Source: Methylobacterium sp. (GTDB lineage: Bacteria; Pseudomonadota; Alphaproteobacteria; Rhizobiales; Beijerinckiaceae). From it: a stretch of 5,576 nt of DNA. Positions 1-5,576 of the stretch are shown one piece after another (the first letter of the stretch is position 1; each line of letters starts with the position of its first letter). The notes under the pieces were generated by a model. The model was not told where the DNA came from, searched no databases, and was given only the letters and a program-made list of their open reading frames with translations. The stretch covers positions 1-5,576 of the forward strand of contig JADCCH010000084.1 in NCBI GenBank assembly GCA_020252865.1, given 5' to 3'. The translations under genes and the position numbers were made by a program.

Positions 1-1064
1 TCAAGGATATCGACAACGGCCTGCCGCTGCCGGGCATCGACTGGACCCTGCGCATCGACCGGGGCGAGGCCGCAAAAGTGGGCGCCGCCGCCGGCACGGT
101 CGGCACGGCGGTCCAGCTCGTGACCAACGGCGTGAAGCTCACCGAGTATCGCCCGTCCACGACCGACAAATCGGTCGAGGTGCTGCTGCGTTTCCCCAAG
201 GAGAAGCGCTCCATCGACGTGCTCGACGAGATGCTCGTGAACACGCTCGTGGGCCCGGTGCCGATCTCGACGCTGGTCACGCGCGAGGCCACGCGCTCCG
301 TCGGCACGCTGAACCGCGTGAATGCCACGCGCGTGATCAACATTGCTTCAAACCTGGGCGAGGGCGTGCCGAGTGCTCAGGCGCAGGCCGATGTCGCGAA
401 AGCGATTGCGGGCATGGGCTTTGCCGAGAAGGGCATCCTCGTGCGCCTCAAGGGCGAGGACGAGGAGCGCGCCAAGGCCGGCGCCTTCCTCACCAAGGCC
501 TTCACGGCGGCCATGTTCCTGATCTTCGCGGTGCTGCTGGCCCAGTTCAACAGCTTTACCCATGTCGGCCTGATTCTCTCTTCGGTGATCCTGTCGACCA
601 TCGGCGTTTTCATCGGCCTCGTGGTGATGCAGCAGCCCTTCGGCGTTGTGATGACCGGGCTCGGGATCATCAGCCTCGCGGGCGTGATCGTGAACAACAA
701 CATCGTGCTGATCGACACCTATGCCGAGTTCCGGCGCGAGGGCATGGCCTCGACCGATGCCATTCTGAAAACCTGCGCCGAGCGTGCGCGCCCCGTGGTG
801 ATGACCGCGATGAGCTCCGTGCTCGGGGTAGCCCCCATCGCCTTTGGCATCAATATCGAGTTTCTGAGCCGCGAGGTGACCTTCGGCGCGCCGGCGACGC
901 AATGGTGGGTGCAGCTCTCGACCGCGATGCTCTTCGGGCTGACCTTCGCGACGATCCTCACGCTGATCGTCACGCCGGCTTCGCTGCAGATGGTCGCGAA
1001 TGTCTCGGAATGGCGGGCGCGACGCAGGGCCGCCCGCATCAGCCCTCAGCCGGCGGTTGGCTGA
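1..1064 (+). CDS. RND-family multidrug efflux permease, C-terminal part (5' truncated by window edge)
   Basis: This is the last 353 codons of an inner-membrane RND (HAE1-like) proton-driven drug exporter. The frame is open from base 3, so a GTG at 78 is an internal valine and not a start. Counting from base 3, residues 1 to about 160 are the end of the second periplasmic porter/docking region, with the family-typical stretches AVQLVTNGVKL and VPISTLVTREA. Five hydrophobic segments then match TM8 to TM12 of AcrB: about 165-185, 188-208, 214-238, 264-284 and 306-328. TM10 carries VNNNIVLID (Asn231-233), where AcrB has its relay lysine (Lys940). The RxRPxxMT motif opening TM11 (Arg261, Thr268) is kept. 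A short basic cytoplasmic tail ends at TGA 1062-1064. The family normally has about 1,030 residues and works with a periplasmic adaptor and an outer-membrane channel, neither of which is visible. The substrate cannot be told. Family assignment is secure; an exact gene name is not. Confidence 0.93.
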   Translation, partial: KDIDNGLPLPGIDWTLRIDRGEAAKVGAAAGTVGTAVQLVTNGVKLTEYRPSTTDKSVEVLLRFPKEKRSIDVLDEMLVNTLVGPVPISTLVTREATRSVGTLNRVNATRVINIASNLGEGVPSAQAQADVAKAIAGMGFAEKGILVRLKGEDEERAKAGAFLTKAFTAAMFLIFAVLLAQFNSFTHVGLILSSVILSTIGVFIGLVVMQQPFGVVMTGLGIISLAGVIVNNNIVLIDTYAEFRREGMASTDAILKTCAERARPVVMTAMSSVLGVAPIAFGINIEFLSREVTFGAPATQWWVQLSTAMLFGLTFATILTLIVTPASLQMVANVSEWRARRRAARISPQPAVG

Positions 1065-1214
1065 CCGGTGTGGCGAGATCGAGTGTTGCCTCGTGACCGG
1101 TCTTCTCGCCGTTCTTCCGCAGCCGGGCCTCGCCCGCCTTCCGACCGCGGGCAAACAGCTCCTTGCGCGTTTCCCGATCCGACCGAAGGAGATCGGATGC
1201 TCTCTCTTCATCTT

Positions 1215-1275
1215 TGTCGCATTTCCTCACGCGAAACGGTTCCCATCCCCACCTTCGCGAGGGACATGCTTCGCT
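1215..1275 (-). repeat. Possible decayed copy of the 1361-1468 repeat, inverted
   Basis: Read on the plus strand, this stretch has GCGAAACGGTTCCCATCC followed by CTTCGCGAGGGACATGCT. The reverse complement of the left half of the 1361-1468 element reads GAACCGGTATCCACTTC then TTCGAAAAAATGCTCT. Order and spacing of these blocks agree apart from a few inserted bases, and the CGCGAA (1230-1235) / TTCGCG (1254-1259) arms form a stem in the same place as the stem of the intact copy. From memory, rhizobial repeats often contain the run TTTGTCGCATTT, seen here at 1213-1224. The match is imperfect, so the relationship is an inference. Confidence 0.35.
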
Positions 1276-1331
1276 CGATATCAAGCTTTGGGGAGGCATC
1301 AGGATCCGCCAACGCCCTTGCGGCATCGAAG

Positions 1332-1345
1332 CGGTGCATGCACCG
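1332..1345. repeat. 14-bp perfect palindrome
   Basis: CGGTGCATGCACCG is identical to its reverse complement over all 14 bases. It lies 15 bases before the palindromic repeat at 1361. As RNA it could form only a 5-bp stem with a CATG loop, and the nearest T run (1357-1360) is 11 bases away, so it is a poor terminator. It could be a protein-binding site or chance; nothing in the sequence decides this. Confidence 0.4.
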
Positions 1346-1360
1346 GCAGCGATACCTTTT

Positions 1361-1468
1361 CTAGAGCATTTTTTCGAAGAAGTGGATACCGGTTCTTCGA
1401 AAGAAAATTCTGTAAATCAAGAGCTTAGAATGGTCGACCTGATTCAGTCAGATCGGCAACCGCTCTAG
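1361..1468. repeat. Palindromic intergenic repeat element with terminal inverted repeats
   Basis: The element is bordered by CTAGAGC (1361-1367) and its exact inverse GCTCTAG (1462-1468). Inside the left half, TTTCGAAGAA (1372-1381) and TTCTTCGAAA (1393-1402) form a perfect 10-bp stem around an 11-base loop containing GGATACCGG. The right half holds the palindrome GGTCGACC (1432-1439). It is visibly richer in A and T than the flanking genes and encodes no protein. This layout (CTAGAGCATTTT..., a GTGGATACCGGTT-type core, ...GCAACCGCTCTAG) matches, as I recall it, a dispersed intergenic repeat common in Hyphomicrobiales, comparable to RIME or small non-autonomous MITE-like elements. It sits between two convergent genes, a usual place for such repeats. 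The stem is not followed by a T run on either strand, so a terminator role is not evident. No target-site duplication is obvious. Confidence 0.75.
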
Positions 1469-1551
1469 CAAAACCGCATGCTGATCGGGCTGGCTGCGCG
1501 CCGCCACCCGGAAGCGCGAGCGAAATGGGGCGAGCGGCCAAAGGCGGAGCT

Positions 1552-2337
1552 TTACTGCGCCGTCCAGCCGCCATCGATCGAATGGGTCGCGCCCGTGATG
1601 GCCGAGGCCGCATCCGTGCACAGATAGACCGCGAGGCTCGCGACCTGCTCGATCGACACGAATTCCTTCGTGGGCTGGGCCGCGAGGAGGACATTCTTCT
1701 TCACCTCCTCCTCGGTCATGTTGCGGGCCTTCATCGTGCCCGGGATCTGCCGCTCCACGAGCGGGGTCCAGACATAGCCCGGCGCAATGGCGTTCACGGT
1801 GATCTTCGCGGTTGCCACCTCGAGCGCCACCGTCTTCGTCAGGCCTGTCACGCCATGCTTCGCGGCGACATAGGCGCTCTTGAAAGGCGAGGCGACGAGG
1901 CCGTGCGCCGAGGAAATATTGATGATGCGACCCCAGCCGCGTCTCTTCATGCCGGGAATGACAGCCTTGGTGCCATGGAACGCGGCCGAGAGATTGATGC
2001 GGATGATCTGGTCCCATTTCTCGTCCGGGAAATCCTCGACCGGCGAGACGAACTGGATGCCCGCATTGTTGACGAGGATATCGACCGAGCCGAAGCCGGC
2101 CTCGGCCTTCTCCACCATGTCGCGGATCTCGGCCGGCTCGAGCATGTCGGCGGGGTGGTAGAGCGCCTTCACGCCGAATTCCCGCGCGAGGCCGGCGCGA
2201 AGCCTCTCGATTTCGGCCGCATCGCCGAGGCCATTGAGCATCACGTTGACGCCCTCGGCCGCCAAAGCCCTCGCAATGCCAAGACCGATCCCGCTGGTGG
2301 ACCCCGTGATGACCGCGTTCCTGCCCTTCAGCGCCAT
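1552..2337 (-). CDS. bdhA: D-3-hydroxybutyrate dehydrogenase (short-chain dehydrogenase/reductase)
   Basis: This 261-residue cytosolic enzyme interconverts (R)-3-hydroxybutyrate and acetoacetate with NAD+, a step in use of polyhydroxybutyrate or ketone bodies (EC 1.1.1.30). It is a full-length classical SDR: the TGSTSGIG cofactor loop is at 11-18, NNAG at 90-93, and the catalytic set is Asn115, Ser143, Tyr156 and Lys160 (YxxxK). The substrate-binding residues known from the Pseudomonas fragi enzyme (Gln94, His144, Lys152, Gln196) all recur here one position later as Gln95, His145, Lys153 and Gln197. That separates it from general SDRs such as FabG. The C-terminus ends HSIDGGWTAQ, as usual in the family. 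The ATG at 2337 is preceded by AGGGGAGA seven bases upstream, so the start is firm. It converges with the efflux permease and diverges from zur. No phasin, depolymerase or thiolase gene is in view, so its physiological direction is unknown. Confidence 0.93.
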   Translation of the reverse strand: MALKGRNAVITGSTSGIGLGIARALAAEGVNVMLNGLGDAAEIERLRAGLAREFGVKALYHPADMLEPAEIRDMVEKAEAGFGSVDILVNNAGIQFVSPVEDFPDEKWDQIIRINLSAAFHGTKAVIPGMKRRGWGRIINISSAHGLVASPFKSAYVAAKHGVTGLTKTVALEVATAKITVNAIAPGYVWTPLVERQIPGTMKARNMTEEEVKKNVLLAAQPTKEFVSIEQVASLAVYLCTDAASAITGATHSIDGGWTAQ

Positions 2338-2467
2338 GCCTGATTCTCCCCTGCCGCCATTGTGCAGCGCACCCTAGCGGGAACAGGACCGCCATGCCAG
2401 TTTTCCGGCAAGCTTTTCGAGCATGAAAATCTCGCCAATTGGTCCTGGAAGCCCTATAAATCATCCC
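2338..2467. promoter_or_regulatory. Divergent spacer between bdhA and zur, likely holding both promoters
   Basis: Both neighbours read away from this 130-base region, so promoters for each are expected here. On the plus strand, TATAAAT (2455-2461) resembles a -10 box about seven bases before the zur ATG, without a good -35 hexamer at the usual distance. A small inverted repeat, TTTTC (2414-2418) and GAAAA (2425-2429), could be an operator half-site pair or chance. I see no AT-rich palindrome of the type Zur normally binds. I could not identify a convincing bdhA promoter. Confidence 0.45.
2345..2352 (-). promoter_or_regulatory. Ribosome binding site of bdhA
   Basis: On the minus strand AGGGGAGA lies seven bases before the bdhA ATG. 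It is a strong match to the anti-Shine-Dalgarno sequence and fixes the start at 2337. Confidence 0.7.
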
Positions 2468-2973
2468 ATGAGCTTGCTGAACCGTCCTTCCTCCTGCTGC
2501 GGGCATGATCATGGCCCCTCCATCCTGCGCCTGCTGGCGGAGGCAGAGACTGCCTGCAAGGCGCGTGGCGCGCGCCTGACGGAACAGCGCCGCGATGTGC
2601 TGCGCGCGCTGCTGGAGCATGGGCACCCGCTCGGTGCCTATGACCTCATTGAGAAATTGCGGCCCGAAACCGGCCGCAGCCCCGCGCCGATCACCATCTA
2701 CCGAGCGTTGGATTTCCTGCAGCAGCATGGGCTGATCCATCGCCTCGAAATGCTCAACGCCTTCGTTGCCTGTCCGCACAGCCACCGCGCGGACGAACGG
2801 ATCACCTTCCTCATCTGCGAGCAATGCAACCATGTGGAAGAAGTGTTGACAAAGGAGATCGATCAGGTCCTGCAGGGCCTTGCGGCACGCCATGGCTTTA
2901 CGCCCGATCGCATCGTCTTCGAAGTGGCCGGCATTTGCCGCGCCTGCCGCACGGCCAGAGAGGCCCTCGCCTC

Positions 2974-2977
<4 letters not shown>
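2468..2977 (+). CDS. zur: Zinc uptake regulator, Fur family
   Basis: This 169-residue cytosolic repressor should bind zinc and shut down zinc-import genes. An N-terminal winged-helix domain spans about 20-95, with [10 protein letters not shown] near 36-45 and the recognition-helix segment [11 protein letters not shown] at 74-84. The dimerisation and metal domain follows. Cys117-x2-Cys120 and Cys157-x2-Cys160 fit the structural zinc site. His91, Cys102 and Glu125 align with regulatory-site ligands of E. coli Zur (His77, Cys88, Glu111). The fourth ligand there (His96) falls on Glu110, with His104 and His106 nearby as possible substitutes. The sequence around [17 protein letters not shown] and NAFVAC is typical of Zur rather than Fur, Irr or PerR. 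The N-terminus carries CCGHDHG (10-16), a possible extra metal-binding patch. An in-frame ATG at 2423 would add 15 unusual residues; I prefer 2468. Neither start has a Shine-Dalgarno sequence. The gene overlaps ispG by four bases. No znuABC genes are in view. Confidence 0.87.
2957..2963 (+). promoter_or_regulatory. Ribosome binding site of ispG inside the end of zur
   Basis: AGAGAGG lies ten bases before the ispG ATG and within the last codons of zur. Together with the ATGA overlap it supports the 2974 start and translational coupling of the two genes. Confidence 0.55.
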
Positions 2978-4226
<1,249 letters not shown>

Positions 4227-4230
<4 letters not shown>

Positions 4231-4241
4231 GCCCGGTTCAG
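4227..4241. other. Stop-stop junction of convergent ispG and purQ with weak hairpin potential
   Basis: The two TGA stops face each other with only seven bases between them. CTGAGCCCGGTTCAG can fold as a six-pair stem including one G-T pair with a CCG loop, so that the two stop codons pair with each other. There is no T run on either side. Transcripts of the two genes almost certainly overlap at their 3' ends, since no terminator fits in the gap. Confidence 0.4.
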
Positions 4242-4921
4242 GCGGCCTTCACGAGGCTCTGGAACAGGCCGAGGCCATCGGTGCCCCCGACGAGGCTTTC
4301 GATCAGGTTTTCCGGGTGCGGCATCATGCCCAGCACGCGGAGATTTTCAGAATAAACTCCGGCAATGGCGTGGCGCGAGCCATTCGGGTTGCGCCGGGTG
4401 ACATCGCCCAGGGCATCGCAATAGCGGAAGGCCACGCGGCCTTCGCCCTCGAGGCGCCGGAGCATCTCGTCATCGGTCACGTAATTGCCTTCGCCATGGG
4501 CGATGCAGACCTCGATCACCTGCCCCTTCGTGTAGAGGCCGGTGAAGGGCGTGTCGTTCCGCTCGACCCGCAGATGCTGCATCCGGCAGACGAATTTCAG
4601 CCCGGCATTGCGCATCAGCACGCCCGGGAGAAGTCCTGCCTCGCAGGCGATCTGGAATCCGTTGCACACCGCAAGAACATAGCCGCCCTTCGCCGCATGG
4701 GTCCGCACGGCCTCCATGATCGGCGCGCGCGCGGCGATCGCCCCGCAGCGCAGGTAATCGCCATAGGAGAAACCGCCCGGCAGCACCACAACATCGGTGC
4801 CGGTGGGCAGGCTCGAATCCGCGTGCCAGGCATGGATAGCCTCCCCGCCCGCAAGCGTGAAGGCCCGGGCGATATCGTCCTGACGATTGATCCCGGGAAA
4901 GGTGATGATGGCTGCGCGCAT
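4238..4921 (-). CDS. purQ: Phosphoribosylformylglycinamidine synthase, glutaminase subunit PurQ
   Basis: This 227-residue class I glutamine amidotransferase frees ammonia from glutamine and passes it to PurL, which makes formylglycinamidine ribonucleotide in step four of purine synthesis; PurS holds the complex together. It is the small, separate PurQ form, not the fused PurL of enterobacteria. Visible motifs are FPGINRQDD near the N-terminus (8-16), PGGFSYGDYLRCG (48-60, oxyanion-strand region), the nucleophile elbow AVCNGFQI with Cys86, and MMPHPEN with His202 and Glu204 completing the triad. Length and motifs are normal for alphaproteobacteria. The ATG at 4921 has GGAG eight bases upstream (4930-4933). 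It follows an exported-protein gene after 24 bases and converges on ispG. Neither purS (often just upstream) nor purL (often just downstream) is adjacent. Confidence 0.95.
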   Translation of the reverse strand: MRAAIITFPGINRQDDIARAFTLAGGEAIHAWHADSSLPTGTDVVVLPGGFSYGDYLRCGAIAARAPIMEAVRTHAAKGGYVLAVCNGFQIACEAGLLPGVLMRNAGLKFVCRMQHLRVERNDTPFTGLYTKGQVIEVCIAHGEGNYVTDDEMLRRLEGEGRVAFRYCDALGDVTRRNPNGSRHAIAGVYSENLRVLGMMPHPENLIESLVGGTDGLGLFQSLVKAA

Positions 4922-4945
4922 CGCTCGGTCTCCGTCAACGAAAGA

Positions 4946-5488
4946 TCATTGCCACGCACCGAAGCGGAGTAGCGGAAGGAAAAGTTCAAGGGCGCGTCTG
5001 GCTGCCGCCGAATCGACAGAATTGCCGGCGATCGTCACCACTGTGTCACCCTCGAAGATGATGCGAATATGGCTGTATTCCGTGAGCCCCATCGCGGCAA
5101 CCTTCTTTGAACCCGAATAGGCGGCGCGGCCCTTGAGCCGCCCTTCCTTCATGGGTTCGACCACCGACCATTTGCTGCCGGCCATGGTCGCTTCGTGCTC
5201 TTCGAGAAAGGCGCGACGCGGCGCAGCAGATTGGTATGGCCGGCCATCCATCCGGGCGTTGAAGAACACGGTTGCCCGCACCGGGCAATCCGGCGGCCGG
5301 CAGGTAAAGTAATGTTCCTGCTCGGATTTGCCCGAGACGGCCGAAAGAAGCGTGCCGCGGCTGGAATCCACGCTGCTCCGCTTCCATTGCGCGGGATTGG
5401 GGTTCCCCAATGTGGCACCGCCCTGGGCGAGCGCGATATCGGAGGTCAGCAGGAGCGCGACAAGACCGGCAAATGCGAATCGTTTCAT
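4946..5488 (-). CDS. Conserved-looking exported protein of unknown function
   Basis: I do not recognise this 180-residue protein. It begins with a clear Sec signal peptide: Lys2-Arg3, a hydrophobic core at about 4-14, and an ALA-Q cleavage site after Ala21. The product is therefore expected in the periplasm as a mature chain of about 159 residues. There is no lipobox cysteine. The only two cysteines, Cys63 and Cys68 (TCRPPDCP), are close enough to form a disulfide. The C-terminal half alternates short beta-like stretches (HIRIIFEGDTVVTIAG) and ends in a probable helix (AAARRALELFLPLL). No transmembrane segment follows the signal. The ATG at 5488 has GAGAGGGG six bases upstream (5495-5502). 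It stands 24 bases before purQ on the same strand, so the two are probably co-transcribed, although a link of function is not evident. Base composition resembles the neighbouring genes. Confidence 0.8.
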   Translation of the reverse strand: MKRFAFAGLVALLLTSDIALAQGGATLGNPNPAQWKRSSVDSSRGTLLSAVSGKSEQEHYFTCRPPDCPVRATVFFNARMDGRPYQSAAPRRAFLEEHEATMAGSKWSVVEPMKEGRLKGRAAYSGSKKVAAMGLTEYSHIRIIFEGDTVVTIAGNSVDSAAARRALELFLPLLRFGAWQ

Positions 5489-5494
5489 CGTCTG

Positions 5495-5502
5495 CCCCTC
5501 TC
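5495..5502 (-). promoter_or_regulatory. Ribosome binding site of the exported-protein gene
   Basis: On the minus strand GAGAGGGG lies six bases before the ATG at 5488, supporting that start and therefore the full signal peptide. Confidence 0.55.
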
Positions 5503-5576
5503 GATCAGGGGCCTTGTCCCGCCTTTGCCCATCGCCCGCTCCCTGCCGGAGCCGGCGGTCTCACCATGGATGGGAA

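Larger units (their letters stand above)
1065..1360. other. Non-coding spacer between convergent genes
   Basis: No convincing gene is present between the stop of the efflux permease and the repeat at 1361. Several short open frames exist on both strands, but none has a ribosome binding site with a recognisable product. The stretch contains a region resembling a decayed repeat (about 1215-1275) and a perfect palindrome (1332-1345), listed separately. No clear intrinsic terminator (GC-rich stem directly followed by a T run) is visible after the permease gene. The minus-strand frame across about 1042-1200 has coding-like base composition, but it is not recognisable and is treated as a finding only. 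Confidence 0.6.

Noticed and set aside
78..1064. GTG at 78 as the start of a short protein of 328 residues
   Set aside because: The frame is open back to base 3 and the upstream residues (IDWTLRIDRGEAAK) are normal RND sequence, so the gene starts outside the window.
348..1211. Long open frame on the minus strand opposite the RND permease (287 codons)
   Set aside because: It mirrors a clear RND transporter in a GC-rich genome where stop codons are rare on the opposite strand. The product is low-complexity, rich in Arg, His and Gly, and matches no family.
1361..1410. The 10-bp stem of the repeat as an intrinsic terminator
   Set aside because: On neither strand is the stem followed directly by a run of T; the flanking bases are A-rich after the stem on both strands.
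1525..2343. Plus-strand open frame opposite bdhA (272 codons)
   Set aside because: It is antisense to a fully conserved SDR enzyme and rich in Arg, His and Asp, as expected of a shadow frame.
2338..2467. A Zur operator for autoregulation in the zur upstream region
   Set aside because: I found no AT-rich dyad resembling the known Zur boxes; the only inverted repeat has 5-bp arms and no matching core.
1448..2893. Long minus-strand open frame across bdhA and zur (481 codons)
   Set aside because: It runs out of frame through two well-supported genes on opposite strands and has no family features.
2824..2973. N-terminal extension of ispG to an ATG at 2824
   Set aside because: It lies wholly within the zur coding sequence, and the family sequence begins after the ATG at 2974, which has a ribosome binding site.

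Overview
This is a GC-rich window whose gene content, codon use and repeat type suggest an alphaproteobacterium, most likely of the order Hyphomicrobiales (Rhizobiales). The support is the rhizobial style of the PurQ and Zur proteins and a CTAGAGC...GCTCTAG bordered intergenic repeat of a kind I recall from many genomes of that order. The genus cannot be fixed from the sequence alone.

Layout from left to right. (1) Bases 1-1064 (+) are the C-terminal third of an RND-type inner-membrane efflux permease whose 5' part lies outside the window. (2) Bases 1065-1551 are a 487-base non-coding stretch between two convergent genes. It holds a 14-bp perfect palindrome, a well-formed palindromic repeat (1361-1468) and what looks like a decayed second copy in the opposite orientation. 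(3) Bases 1552-2337 (-) encode a D-3-hydroxybutyrate dehydrogenase, with every substrate-binding and catalytic residue known for the family in place. (4) A 130-base divergent spacer is followed by a Fur-family zinc regulator, zur (2468-2977, +), whose stop codon overlaps the start of ispG (2974-4230, +), the [4Fe-4S] enzyme of the MEP isoprenoid pathway. (5) purQ (4238-4921, -) converges on ispG with only 7 bases between the two stop codons. It is preceded on its own strand by a gene for an unrecognised exported protein (4946-5488, -).

The genes are mostly housekeeping: efflux, polyhydroxybutyrate or ketone-body turnover, metal regulation, isoprenoid synthesis and purine synthesis. The transcription units visible are zur-ispG (4-base overlap, likely translationally coupled) and exported protein-purQ (24-base gap). 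I see no phage, transposase, CRISPR, RNA gene or defence system. No clearly new system is present; the points most worth a second look are the zur-ispG coupling, the repeat cluster, the possibly leaderless zur start, and the secreted protein paired with purQ where purS or purL would be more usual.
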